The notes under the pieces are model-generated. The model was not told the DNA's origin and did not search any database. It saw nothing but the letters and a program-made list of their open reading frames with translations. Position numbers and translations under genes: made by a program. A DNA stretch of 64,000 nucleotides. Source: Vibrio sp. CK2-1 (GTDB lineage: Bacteria; Pseudomonadota; Gammaproteobacteria; Enterobacterales; Vibrionaceae). The stretch covers positions 372,001-436,000 of the forward strand of contig NZ_JAKKCJ010000003.1 of the NCBI RefSeq assembly GCF_021726515.1, in the 5' to 3' direction. Positions 39,472 through 48,867 of the stretch are shown here, in pieces; the first letter of the stretch is position 1, and each line of letters opens with the position of its first letter.

Positions 39472-40602
39472 ATGACAAACAAAACTTTATCTGGAGCCGG
39501 TTTACGTGGACAAAGTGCAGGCACGACTTCGTTATGTACTGTTGGCAAATCAGGCACAGGGTTAACTTACCGCGGCTATGATATTACCGACTTAGCCAAT
39601 CACGCCCAATTTGAAGAAGTGGCGCATCTATTACTGGTCGGGTATTTGCCTAATCAAACCGAACTTGATGCTTATAAAGACCGTTTAATTGGTCTGCGTG
39701 GACTGCCGGATGCGCTTAAACAAGCGTTAGAACTGATCCCAGCAAGTGCACACCCAATGGATGTGATGCGTACTGGTTGTTCTGTGTTGGGTAACCTAGA
39801 ACAAGAAACTGATTTTACCCAACAGCAAGCGGCAACAGAACGTATGTTAGCGTTGTTTCCGGCGATTATTTGTTACTGGTATCGCTTTAGTCATGATGGC
39901 GTGCGAGTCGATACTTTCGATCAAAGTGAAGATTCCATCGGCGGTTATTTTCTCAAACTCCTCACCGATAAAGCACCCAGTGAACTGCATAAGCAAGTCA
40001 TGCATTGCTCGCTAATTTTATACGCTGAGCATGAATTCAATGCTTCAACCTTTACTGCGCGAGTTTGCGCTTCAACCTTGTCTGATATTCATTCTTGTAT
40101 TACTGCGGCTATTGGTAGTCTGCGCGGGCCGTTGCATGGTGGTGCCAATGAAGCCGCCATGGAAATGATTCAAGATTGGAAAACGCCAGATGAAGCGGAA
40201 GCCAATATTCTGAAAATGTTGGCCAATAAAGACAAGATCATGGGCTTTGGGCATGCGATTTATCGTGAAAGTGACCCTCGTAATGCACTGATTAAACAAT
40301 GGTCGAAAAAGCTTTCTGAAGCGGTAGGTAACACACAACTTTATGCGGTTTCAGAGCGTGTCGAAGCTGTAATGAAACGTGAAAAAGATTTGTTCTGCAA
40401 TGCCGATTTCTTCCATGCTTCGGCATATCACTTCATGGATATTCCCACTAAGTTATTCACGCCAATATTTGTCATGAGTCGACTCACTGGCTGGGCGGCG
40501 CATGTGTTTGAACAACGAGCCAATAATCGAATTATCCGTCCTAGTGCTGATTATGAAGGGCCAGAACATCAAGAGTGGCTGCCGATTTCGCAACGAGCAT
40601 GA
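39472..40602 (+). CDS. prpC: 2-methylcitrate synthase
   Basis: PrpC joins propionyl-CoA and oxaloacetate to 2-methylcitrate. The 376-residue protein is of the citrate synthase family, with the TYRGYDITDLA N-terminal motif near 32 and catalytic regions HEFNASTFTARV (about 184-195), GPLHGGANEAAMEM (about 219-232) and GFGHAIYRESDPR (about 258-270). AAGGAGTTCTAA precedes the start. Confidence 0.96.
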   Translation: MTNKTLSGAGLRGQSAGTTSLCTVGKSGTGLTYRGYDITDLANHAQFEEVAHLLLVGYLPNQTELDAYKDRLIGLRGLPDALKQALELIPASAHPMDVMRTGCSVLGNLEQETDFTQQQAATERMLALFPAIICYWYRFSHDGVRVDTFDQSEDSIGGYFLKLLTDKAPSELHKQVMHCSLILYAEHEFNASTFTARVCASTLSDIHSCITAAIGSLRGPLHGGANEAAMEMIQDWKTPDEAEANILKMLANKDKIMGFGHAIYRESDPRNALIKQWSKKLSEAVGNTQLYAVSERVEAVMKREKDLFCNADFFHASAYHFMDIPTKLFTPIFVMSRLTGWAAHVFEQRANNRIIRPSADYEGPEHQEWLPISQRA

Positions 40603-40636
40603 GCAACGTCTGCAACATCAAGATATGGAGAAAATG

Positions 40637-43228
40637 ATGAACAATCAATATCGAAAAGTATTACCCGACACTGGGTTGGAGTATTTCGATGCGAGTGCGG
40701 CGGTAGAAGACATTCAAGCTGGTGCTTATCAAGGTTTACCTTATACCTCGCGCGTGTTGGCAGAAAATTTAGTGCGTCGTTGCGAGCCTGAACATTTACA
40801 AGCGTCACTACGCCAGCTTATAGAACGTAAACGAGACTTGGATTTTCCTTGGTATCCGGCGCGGGTAGTGTGCCACGACATTCTTGGCCAAACGGCATTA
40901 GTAGACTTAGCGGGCTTGCGTGATGCGATTGCTGAACAAGGTGGCGATCCAGCCAAAGTGAATCCGGTCGTTGAAACCCAGCTTATCGTCGACCACTCAT
41001 TGGCGGTAGAACATGCCGGCTTTGAAGGTGATGCGTTTGATAAAAATCGCGCCATAGAAGATAGACGCAATGAAGACCGCTTTCATTTTATCGAATGGTG
41101 TAAAACCGCGTTTGAAAATGTCAGCGTGATCCCTGCCGGCAATGGGATTATGCATCAGATTAATTTGGAGAAAATGTCTCCGGTTATTCAAGCCAAAGAT
41201 GGGATTGCCTTTCCTGATACTTGCGTGGGAACCGATAGTCATACGCCGCATGTAGATGCACTAGGCGTGATTGCGATTGGCGTTGGTGGATTAGAAGCTG
41301 AAACCGTGATGCTTGGGCGTCCGTCGATGATGCGTCTGCCGGATATTGTGGGCGTAAAACTGACCGGTAAGCGTCAACCGGGTATTACCGCTACCGATAT
41401 TGTACTGGCGATAACGGAGTTTTTGCGCAATCAAAAAGTCGTGTCTGCCTACCTGGAGTTTTTCGGCGAAGGGGCGCGTGATTTAACCATTGGTGACCGC
41501 GCGACCATTTCTAATATGACCCCGGAATACGGTGCATCTGCGGGAATGTTTTATATTGATGAACAAACCATTCAATACTTGAAACTGACCGGTCGTGATG
41601 AACAGCAAGTTGCTTTGGTCGAACAATACGCCAAGCAAACCGGATTATGGGCAGATGATTTAACCGAGGTTGATTATGAGCGAGTACTGGAATTCGATCT
41701 CTCTAGCGTGCAACGTAATATGGCTGGGCCGTCCAATCCGCATCGTCGTTTACCGACCAATCAATTAACCGAGCGTGGCATAGCCAGTGCGTGGCAAAAG
41801 AAAGAAGGTGAACTGCCAGATGGTGCGGTGATCATTGCCGCCATTACCTCGTGCACTAATACTAGTAATCCTCGTAATGTAGTGGCGGCAGGGCTGGTGG
41901 CGAAAAAAGCCAATCAACTTGGTTTAGTGCGTCAGCCTTGGGTGAAAACCTCTTTTGCACCGGGCTCTAAAGTCGCCAAGTTATATCTTGAAGAAGCCGG
42001 TTTATTATCTGAATTGGAGCAGCTAGGTTTTGGCATTGTCGGCTATGCCTGCACTACTTGTAACGGCATGAGTGGCGCGCTTGATCCGACTATTCAACAA
42101 GAAATTATTGAACGCGATGTCTACACTACCGCGGTGTTATCGGGCAATCGTAACTTTGATGGTCGAATTCATCCTTATGCCAAACAGGCGTTCTTAGCTT
42201 CTCCACCATTGGTCGTCGCTTATGCGCTTGCTGGAACTATTCGTTTTGATATTGAGCGAGATGCGTTGGGGCATGATGGGCAAGGTAATCCTATCTATCT
42301 TAATGACTTATGGCCAAAAGATGAAGAAATCGATCAGGTAGTCAATGAGCATGTGAAGCCGGAACAATTTCAGCAAATTTATGTGAAGATGTTTGAAAAA
42401 GATAGCAACATTTATCAAACCAAGCCGCTGTATGACTGGCGTAAAATGAGTACCTATATTCGCCGCCCGCCGTATTGGGAAGGCGCGCTGGCCAGAGAAT
42501 GTACTTTAAAAGGCATGCGGCCGCTGGCGATTCTCGGCGATAACATCACCACCGATCATTTATCCCCATCTAATGCGATTTTAGCGTCCAGCGCGGCAGG
42601 GGAATACCTAGCCAAAATGGGGCTGCCAGAACAAGATTTTAACTCTTACGCGACCCACCGAGGCGATCATTTAACTGCGCAACGTGCGACTTTTGCTAAC
42701 CCGAAACTGTTTAATGAAATGGTGCTGGAAAATGGCGAGGTCAAGCAAGGCTCTTGGGCGAGAGTGGAGCCGGAAGGCAAAGTCACTCGCATGTGGGAAG
42801 CGATTGAAACCTACATGCAGCGCAAGCAGCCGTTGATTATTGTTGCAGGTGCTGACTATGGCCAAGGTTCATCGCGCGATTGGGCAGCTAAAGGTGTTCG
42901 CTTAGCTGGCGTTGAGGCGATTGTGGCCGAAGGCTTTGAACGCATTCACCGTACTAACCTAGTTGGCATGGGCGTACTACCGCTGCAATTTAAACAAGGG
43001 ACTAACCGACATACTTTGGCACTCGATGGCACCGAGTTATATGACGTGAAAGGGGACATTACCCCAGGTTGTGATTTGGTATTAGTGATTACTCGGGTAA
43101 ATGGTGATCAAAAAGGCGAAGTAGTCGAAGTTGAGGTGACTTGTCGTTTAGATACCGCCGATGAAGTGTCGGTGTATCAAGCGGGTGGTGTATTACAGCG
43201 TTTCGCGCAAGACTTTTTGGCGCACTAA
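40637..43228 (+). CDS. acnD: 2-methylcitrate dehydratase, Fe/S-dependent (AcnD)
   Basis: AcnD is an aconitase-like iron-sulfur enzyme that dehydrates 2-methylcitrate together with PrpF. From the chosen start it has 863 residues, the usual length. Cluster cysteines are in TSCTNTSNP and ACTTCNGMSG, and the swivel-domain GADYGQGSSRDWAAKG lies near 730. The frame is open far upstream into prpC. GGAG at 40627-40630 is 6 bases before the ATG at 40637, which decides the start. Confidence 0.95.
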   Translation: MNNQYRKVLPDTGLEYFDASAAVEDIQAGAYQGLPYTSRVLAENLVRRCEPEHLQASLRQLIERKRDLDFPWYPARVVCHDILGQTALVDLAGLRDAIAEQGGDPAKVNPVVETQLIVDHSLAVEHAGFEGDAFDKNRAIEDRRNEDRFHFIEWCKTAFENVSVIPAGNGIMHQINLEKMSPVIQAKDGIAFPDTCVGTDSHTPHVDALGVIAIGVGGLEAETVMLGRPSMMRLPDIVGVKLTGKRQPGITATDIVLAITEFLRNQKVVSAYLEFFGEGARDLTIGDRATISNMTPEYGASAGMFYIDEQTIQYLKLTGRDEQQVALVEQYAKQTGLWADDLTEVDYERVLEFDLSSVQRNMAGPSNPHRRLPTNQLTERGIASAWQKKEGELPDGAVIIAAITSCTNTSNPRNVVAAGLVAKKANQLGLVRQPWVKTSFAPGSKVAKLYLEEAGLLSELEQLGFGIVGYACTTCNGMSGALDPTIQQEIIERDVYTTAVLSGNRNFDGRIHPYAKQAFLASPPLVVAYALAGTIRFDIERDALGHDGQGNPIYLNDLWPKDEEIDQVVNEHVKPEQFQQIYVKMFEKDSNIYQTKPLYDWRKMSTYIRRPPYWEGALARECTLKGMRPLAILGDNITTDHLSPSNAILASSAAGEYLAKMGLPEQDFNSYATHRGDHLTAQRATFANPKLFNEMVLENGEVKQGSWARVEPEGKVTRMWEAIETYMQRKQPLIIVAGADYGQGSSRDWAAKGVRLAGVEAIVAEGFERIHRTNLVGMGVLPLQFKQGTNRHTLALDGTELYDVKGDITPGCDLVLVITRVNGDQKGEVVEVEVTCRLDTADEVSVYQAGGVLQRFAQDFLAH

Positions 43229-43262
43229 CTGGTGTAGATGCAGGATATAGAGGGTTTTAAAT

Positions 43263-44495
43263 ATGAATCAATCGGTGACGGTGTCACAATTATCTAAAAC
43301 GCAACAAATAAAAGTTTCAGCAACCTACATGCGCGCCGGAACCAGTAAAGGTGTGTTTTTCAACTTAGCGGATTTACCTGCAAGTGTTCAACAAGCCGGA
43401 GAAAGCCGAGACCGCTTTTTACTGAGAGTAATTGGTAGTCCAGATCCGTACGGCAAACAAATTGATGGCATGGGCGGCGCAACCTCGAGCACCAGCAAGG
43501 TGGTGATTTTATCCAAAAGCGATAGCCCAGATCACGATGTCGATTACCTGTTCGGCCAAGTGTCTATCGATAGTCCTTTTGTTGATTGGAGCGGCAACTG
43601 CGGTAATTTGTCTTCTGGTGTCGGTGCCATGGCGCTGCATATGGGGTTAATTGATGAGAGTCACATTCCAAAGCAAGGGCGGTTAGCGGTTCGAATTCGC
43701 CAAGTGAACATTAATAAAACCATAGTCACTCACGTACCGATTCAGTATGGCCAGGTGCAAGAACTCGGGGATTTTGAGCTTGATGGCGTGACCTTTCCAG
43801 CGGCAGAAATTCAAGTCGATTTTCTAGACCCAGCTGATGGTGAAGCGGCTGATGGTAAAGGTTCGATGTTTCCCACTGGCAATGTGGTCGATGAGCTCGA
43901 CGTGCCGGGAGTAGGTTGCTTTCAAACTACCTTTATCAATTCCGGTATTCCAACCATGTTTATTGATGCTCAAGCACTAGGTTATCAAGGCACTGAATTG
44001 CAAGATGACATCAATAATGATGAAAAAGCGTTAGCCATGTTTGAAACCATTCGTGCTCATGGCTCGGTTAAAATGGGTTTAATTGAGCATGTCGATCAAG
44101 CCAAGCAGCGGCAACATACGCCTAAAATTGCTTTTGTTAGCTCGCCCAAAAACTATGTGACTTCTAGTGGTCAGCCTGTGAATGCCGGTGATATTGATGT
44201 GTTAGTCCGCGCGTTATCAATGGGGAAATTGCACCACGCCATGATGGGCACCGCCGCGGTGGCGGTTGGTTCCGCCGCTAGTGTGCCGGGTACAATTGTG
44301 AATCTTGCCGCTGGTGGTGGCGAGCGCGAATCTGTGGTGTTTGGCCACCCATCTGGCAGCTTAAAAATTGGCGCTAAGGCTAGCTATACATTGCTTGAAA
44401 ATGGTGAGCGAGATTGGAAGATAGAAAAAGCCAGCATGAGTCGCAGTGCGCGGATATTAATGGAAGGCTGGGTTCGCGTGCCCAATCAGTTTTAA
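43263..44495 (+). CDS. prpF: 2-methylaconitate cis-trans isomerase PrpF
   Basis: PrpF isomerises the AcnD product so that aconitase can hydrate it. The 410-residue protein has the typical start region KVSATYMRAGTSKGVFF (about 17-33), DPYGKQIDGMGGATSSTSKV (about 68-87), NCGNLSSGVGAMALH and the GHPSGSLKIGA C-terminal motif. It lies 34 bases after acnD and completes the acnD-type methylcitrate pathway. Confidence 0.95.
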   Translation: MNQSVTVSQLSKTQQIKVSATYMRAGTSKGVFFNLADLPASVQQAGESRDRFLLRVIGSPDPYGKQIDGMGGATSSTSKVVILSKSDSPDHDVDYLFGQVSIDSPFVDWSGNCGNLSSGVGAMALHMGLIDESHIPKQGRLAVRIRQVNINKTIVTHVPIQYGQVQELGDFELDGVTFPAAEIQVDFLDPADGEAADGKGSMFPTGNVVDELDVPGVGCFQTTFINSGIPTMFIDAQALGYQGTELQDDINNDEKALAMFETIRAHGSVKMGLIEHVDQAKQRQHTPKIAFVSSPKNYVTSSGQPVNAGDIDVLVRALSMGKLHHAMMGTAAVAVGSAASVPGTIVNLAAGGGERESVVFGHPSGSLKIGAKASYTLLENGERDWKIEKASMSRSARILMEGWVRVPNQF

Positions 44496-44611
44496 TAAAG
44501 GAATTTTAATAGCGGAATTGTTTATCAGGTTCACATTCAATTGATAAATCACTAGGTAGCACGATGTCTTTTGGTAGTATCTTTAAATTATTTATATTTT
44601 AAGGATAAAAC

Positions 44612-45445
44612 ATGCAGCAAGATGTCGTGTATTTTTCAGATGATCAACGTGTCAGTTTAACCTCTTATATTCAACCTAAGTGCAGTGAACTACCAAATCA
44701 AACGGCATTGCCAGCAGTGATTATCTTCCCCGGTGGTGGCTATAAAATGCTATCCGAAAGGGAGTCTGAGCCGGTAGCTTTTTCTTGGTTAGCCAAGGGT
44801 TATAACGTGTTTATTCTGCGCTATTCGATTCAAGAACACGCAGCATTTCCTCAACCTATGCTCGATGCTTTTAAAGCGATTGCTCATGTTCGTCAGCAGC
44901 ATCAGCACTACAATATTCACCCTGATAAAATTGCCTTGCTTGGTTTTTCCGCTGGTGGGCATTTAGCGGCGAGCGTTGGTACTTTGTGGAATCGTGAAGA
45001 ATATCAGCAATTAGCCGGTGTAGAAGGGCAAGAGCATAAACCTAACGCACTAGTCTTGGCGTATCCGGTGATCACTACCGATTGGATGAAGTTAAATATT
45101 GAAGCCAATTTAAAGAATATTCTGCGTGAGAAATTTGATGATCCGCAGATGATTTCCACGGTCACTTGTCATCATAATGTGGGGCCGCACACGCCTCCGA
45201 CCTTTCTTTTTCACACTACCGAAGATCAATCTGTACCTGCTTCCGATAGCTTAAAATTTGCTAGCGCACTAGATGATCAGGGCGTGCCTTATGAGCTGCA
45301 TATTTTTCAACGTGGACCGCATGGTATTTCGCGAGCCAATGCCTTAACCGATGACGGTACAGGGCTAAAAATAGAGCCGGAAGTGCAGTGTTGGGGAGAT
45401 TTATGTTCAGCCTGGCTAGACCGATTGTTTGAGCATAATCGATAA
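44612..45445 (+). CDS. Alpha/beta hydrolase (esterase/xylan esterase-like)
   Basis: The 277-residue cytoplasmic hydrolase has an oxyanion-hole FPGGGYKMLSERES (about 39-52), the nucleophile motif GFSAGGHLA (about 110-118, Ser in GxSxG), the acid region near TTEDQSVPASDS (about 206-217) and the C-terminal His in FQRGPHGISRA (about 232-242). It resembles acetyl-esterase or BD-FAE type enzymes. It follows prpF by 116 bases where prpE is often found; I cannot say whether it belongs to the propionate operon. An AAGGATAAAAC leader supports the start. Confidence 0.82.
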   Translation: MQQDVVYFSDDQRVSLTSYIQPKCSELPNQTALPAVIIFPGGGYKMLSERESEPVAFSWLAKGYNVFILRYSIQEHAAFPQPMLDAFKAIAHVRQQHQHYNIHPDKIALLGFSAGGHLAASVGTLWNREEYQQLAGVEGQEHKPNALVLAYPVITTDWMKLNIEANLKNILREKFDDPQMISTVTCHHNVGPHTPPTFLFHTTEDQSVPASDSLKFASALDDQGVPYELHIFQRGPHGISRANALTDDGTGLKIEPEVQCWGDLCSAWLDRLFEHNR

Positions 45446-45482
45446 ATATAATCTAGACATTTACTTTAGAACTAGATGTTAA

Positions 45483-45523
45483 AGCATTCTTGATGGTGAA
45501 AAATATTCAGGATCAGGAATGCT
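45483..45523. terminator. Hairpin between the hydrolase and GGDEF genes
   Basis: AGCATTCTTGAT (45483-45494) pairs with ATCAGGAATGCT (45512-45523, one G-U) over a 17-base loop. It lies between convergent genes and could stop both. Confidence 0.55.
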
Positions 45524-45537
45524 ATTTATTTAGCTCA

Positions 45538-45568
45538 GACTAGTTTAACCACGACTAGTTTAACCGCG
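45538..45568. repeat. 15-bp direct repeat at the end of the GGDEF gene
   Basis: GACTAGTTTAACCAC is followed by GACTAGTTTAACCGC, and then by GACTAGTTTTT, which contains the TAG stop of the minus-strand gene. It is a short minisatellite of about 2.5 units. Confidence 0.75.
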
Positions 45569-45569
45569 A

Positions 45570-47063
45570 CTAGTTTTTATTACCGTGAGTCATTTCATCA
45601 AACTCAGGTTGGTAGCTTACAACCTTATTACGACCGGTTTGTTTAGCTTGATATAACGCATGATCGGCATAAGAGATGGCTTCGCTCACAGGAGTGGCAG
45701 CCTCTGTACTTTCATAAATACCGGCACTGATCGTAAATTGAGTTGGTAGGCAATCAATAGCAGCGACTTTTGAGCGAATAAGTTCAGCTAATAAGTAGGC
45801 TTGATGTAGATTCATATTTTGCAAAAGAAGTACAAACTCTTCACCACCATGTCGTGAAGCGAGGATTCGTCTTGATTGATATTGCTTCAAAATATTGGCG
45901 GTTTCTCTAATCGCATTGTCACCTTCATTGTGGCCGTAGGTGTCATTAATGGCTTTAAAGTAGTCAATATCGAGGATGATGACAGAGTAACCATTATCCA
46001 GTTTAGCGCCTTTAGAGTTCGCGTATTGCATAAAACTACGGCGATTATGTAACCCAGTTAAGAAGTCTTTTTTCTCGGCTCTAAGTTGGCGTTTATGGCG
46101 ATAAGTTAAGGTAACAACTAAAGCGCCAATCACTAGGAATAAGCTCACTCCCGCCATCAATAGGCCATGAGATAATAAGGTCGTCGAGTGGGTTAATTCG
46201 TCAGTAGAAATACCGGATGCGATGATCCAATCTAAAAATGGATAATATTTATAGGCAACGGTTTTGGTGACTTCTTGGCCATTCTGAGGGTGCAGTAAAT
46301 AAGTGAACGTACCTTCATGATCGCTTAGTGCTTGTGCCATAAAGCGGTTGGCGCTATTGCCAATCAAGGTACTAATGGGTTGCCCTTCATTGGTAGGGTG
46401 TAATATCAGTTGTCCATGGCTATTCATTACGTAAACATAACCGGTTTTTCCATAGTTATATTCACGCAGTTTTTGCTTTAAAAAATCACGATCGACTAAT
46501 GACAGCATCTCGCTTTTGTAGGCGGAGGCGGAAACCACATTGCCATTGGGCAACTTGACTGAGAATGCGACCTTAAGACGTGGCTTTTCATCACCTGGAT
46601 TTTTCCATTCATATTCTAAAAATGAAGAGTCTTGGGATAGTTGCTTCTGAATAAAGGCAAAGTGTGAAACATCGGTATTTTTTAAGAAAGGGTGAGAGAG
46701 ATAAATACCACTAGGGCTGAGAATAGAAACATAGCCACTTTTCCCAACATGAATCTGATTGATTAATGCATCAAGAGCATGTTCGATGTTTTGGTCTTTA
46801 AAATGCAAAGATTTATTTTGTGTAACCGTCACTACGTCCTTAACGGTAAAGGCAACCCCGCGTAGATAGTTCTCTATCGCTTCATTAACCGTGGTATCAA
46901 TGATGTCATAAGTGGCTTTAACGGTTTGATGAAAGACATGTTGCGTGGTCTGGGTTAGGCGTTTTTCTACATTGTAGAATTGTACGACAGTGTAACCAAT
47001 GGATGAGCATATAAGAGCTGATAAAACGAAGATCAACGTAATGATCATTGGCTTTTTGTTCAT
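45570..47063 (-). CDS. Membrane diguanylate cyclase with Cache sensor (copy 1)
   Basis: This protein makes c-di-GMP from GTP. The 497-residue protein has an N-terminal transmembrane helix (about 7-29), a periplasmic double-Cache sensor (about 38-285, with GKSGYVSILSPSG and YGKTGYVYVMNSHG motifs), a second helix (about 298-320) and a GGDEF domain (about 330-490). The domain has DIDYFKAINDTYGH and an active GGEEF signature. No RxxD inhibitory site precedes GGEEF. It is a tandem paralogue of the gene at 47221-48684. Confidence 0.92.
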   Translation of the reverse strand: MNKKPMIITLIFVLSALICSSIGYTVVQFYNVEKRLTQTTQHVFHQTVKATYDIIDTTVNEAIENYLRGVAFTVKDVVTVTQNKSLHFKDQNIEHALDALINQIHVGKSGYVSILSPSGIYLSHPFLKNTDVSHFAFIQKQLSQDSSFLEYEWKNPGDEKPRLKVAFSVKLPNGNVVSASAYKSEMLSLVDRDFLKQKLREYNYGKTGYVYVMNSHGQLILHPTNEGQPISTLIGNSANRFMAQALSDHEGTFTYLLHPQNGQEVTKTVAYKYYPFLDWIIASGISTDELTHSTTLLSHGLLMAGVSLFLVIGALVVTLTYRHKRQLRAEKKDFLTGLHNRRSFMQYANSKGAKLDNGYSVIILDIDYFKAINDTYGHNEGDNAIRETANILKQYQSRRILASRHGGEEFVLLLQNMNLHQAYLLAELIRSKVAAIDCLPTQFTISAGIYESTEAATPVSEAISYADHALYQAKQTGRNKVVSYQPEFDEMTHGNKN

Positions 47064-47142
47064 GCCGCACGGTGCCTATAGACTGTATTAATTAAAGTGA
47101 GATAGTACCACTTTTTGTCTTTCGCATTGAATTATTCATAAC

Positions 47143-47178
47143 AAAAAAAGGGATAGGTCTTATTTTAAGATCTATCCC
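47143..47178 (-). terminator. Intrinsic terminator of the second GGDEF gene
   Basis: On the minus strand a 13-bp stem (47150-47162 with 47166-47178, one G-U) is followed by seven T residues (47143-47149). It separates the two GGDEF genes, so they are probably transcribed independently. Confidence 0.88.
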
Positions 47179-47197
47179 TTATGGTATAACCCTATGT

Positions 47198-47220
47198 TAT
47201 ACCCAAGTCACTTGAGTATA
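47198..47220. repeat. Short TATACCCAAGT palindrome
   Basis: TATACCCAAGT (47198-47208) and ACTTGAGTATA (47210-47220) form a near-perfect palindrome with one mismatch. It abuts the stop codon of the second GGDEF gene and belongs to the same family as 15292-15346. Confidence 0.7.
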
Positions 47221-48684
47221 TTAATCAAACTCTGGTTGATATATGACGGTTCTATTTCGACCCGTTTCTTTGGCTCGATATAAAGCATGGTCAGCGTGAG
47301 AGACCGCTTCGCTAATTTTCTCTTTACCTATATAACTTTCATAAACACCAGCACTGATGGTGAAATTGCTTTGTAAGTGAGAAATCTCAGAAACTCGTTG
47401 GCGAATAATTTCAGCCAGTAAGTAAGCCTGTTGAACATTCATATTTTCCATCAAGATCAAGAACTCTTCACCTCCATGACGAGACACAATGATTTTTGAA
47501 TATTCAAAAGCTTTTAAAACTTTAGCGGTTGCCAAGATAACCAGATCGCCTTCACCATGACCGTAGGTATCATTAATTGTTTTAAATTTATCAATATCGA
47601 GAATAATGACCGAATAAGGTAGACCTTCTTTTTGTTCCAGAATCTTGGTGTATTCCATCACGCAGCGACGGTTATTTAAGCCAGTTAAAAAGTCTTTTCG
47701 CTCAATCATTAAAATACGCTTATGGCGCGAATTCAGGCCATAAGTAAGCCCCGCAATAATCAATAATAAGCAAATTACCGCCATGGCTAGACCATGCCAG
47801 AGTAGGTCTGTTGGCTTAGTGAGTTCATCTTGAGAAATACCAGAGGCAATAATCCAATCTAAATACGGATAATATTTATAGGCCACAGTTTTAGTGACGG
47901 TTGAACCATCAGGCATAAGCAGAGGGTAGGTGAAACGACCTTCGCTTTTTTCGTGAGCTTTACGCATAAACTCATCGGCACTATCCCCGATCAAGCTACG
48001 AATAGGTTTTCCTTCGCTAGTTGGGTGCAGCACAAAGTTGCCTTTACGGTCGACAACATAAACATAGCCCGTCTTTCTAAAGTTATAATTTTTGAGCTTT
48101 TGTGTCATGGCTTCTTTGTCGATGAGGTTCATCATTTCGTCTTTATAAACTGAAATGTTGATCACAAAGCCATCATCTAACTTCATTGAATAGGCAACTT
48201 TCTGACGCTTTTCTTTTTCACCGGGATTTTGCCAATCGTATTCTAAAAATGTTTCATCGTGAGAGAGTTGTTGCTGAATAAAGTCGCGTTCAGAAATATC
48301 TTTTCCTGCGGCATAAGGGTGAAAAATCAACTTGCCTGCTGGGCTCACAATAGAAATATAGCCGCCTTCACCGACACGTGTTTGATTAACAAATGCTTTG
48401 AAGGTTTGGTTTAATCGAGCTTGGTTAAGAGGCAGCTTTTCAGTGGTATCCAGCATTTTGGAGATTGAAAAGGCGATACCATGCAAATAGCTTTTTAATG
48501 ATTCATTGACGGTTGTATCAATGATGTCGTAGCTCGCATATACCGTTTTATGGAAAATTTCTTCGGTATTATAAGTTAATCGTTTCTCGACATTATAAAA
48601 CTGACTAATGGTATAACCGATGGCGGCAATAATAACGAACGATAAGATCGCTATCGGTAAAATGGATAGGGGTTTTTTATTCAT
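47221..48684 (-). CDS. Membrane diguanylate cyclase with Cache sensor (copy 2)
   Basis: The 487-residue protein has the same design as its neighbour: transmembrane helix (about 8-28), double-Cache periplasmic domain (about 38-285; VGEGGYISIVSPAGK and FRKTGYVYVVDRKG), second helix (about 298-320) and a GGDEF domain with DIDKFKTINDTYGHGEGD and active GGEEF. There is no RxxD site. The two proteins share most residues in the first 75 and in the GGDEF domain, so one arose by tandem duplication. The sensed ligand is unknown; Cache domains often bind amino acids or other small molecules. Confidence 0.92.
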   Translation of the reverse strand: MNKKPLSILPIAILSFVIIAAIGYTISQFYNVEKRLTYNTEEIFHKTVYASYDIIDTTVNESLKSYLHGIAFSISKMLDTTEKLPLNQARLNQTFKAFVNQTRVGEGGYISIVSPAGKLIFHPYAAGKDISERDFIQQQLSHDETFLEYDWQNPGEKEKRQKVAYSMKLDDGFVINISVYKDEMMNLIDKEAMTQKLKNYNFRKTGYVYVVDRKGNFVLHPTSEGKPIRSLIGDSADEFMRKAHEKSEGRFTYPLLMPDGSTVTKTVAYKYYPYLDWIIASGISQDELTKPTDLLWHGLAMAVICLLLIIAGLTYGLNSRHKRILMIERKDFLTGLNNRRCVMEYTKILEQKEGLPYSVIILDIDKFKTINDTYGHGEGDLVILATAKVLKAFEYSKIIVSRHGGEEFLILMENMNVQQAYLLAEIIRQRVSEISHLQSNFTISAGVYESYIGKEKISEAVSHADHALYRAKETGRNRTVIYQPEFD

Positions 48685-48794
48685 AAAGGGGTGGCCAGCA
48701 AGCGCAAAAGTGTGAGCTGGATCATATCAGAAATGAGTGATTGATAAGCTACTTAGATCAAGATTATCGATGATATAGAACAAGAAAAGTAGAT

Positions 48795-48842
48795 AAATTT
48801 AAGCCCTTATCGCCCAGTGATAACTAGGCTAAATAAGGGCTT
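48795..48842 (-). terminator. Intrinsic terminator of the MscS-family gene
   Basis: AAGCCCTTAT (48801-48810) and ATAAGGGCTT (48833-48842) form a 10-bp stem over a 22-base loop. Reading the minus strand, the sequence AAATTTATC follows. Confidence 0.65.
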
Positions 48843-48867
48843 GAGTAATCTATTTCTGCTGAATGAT

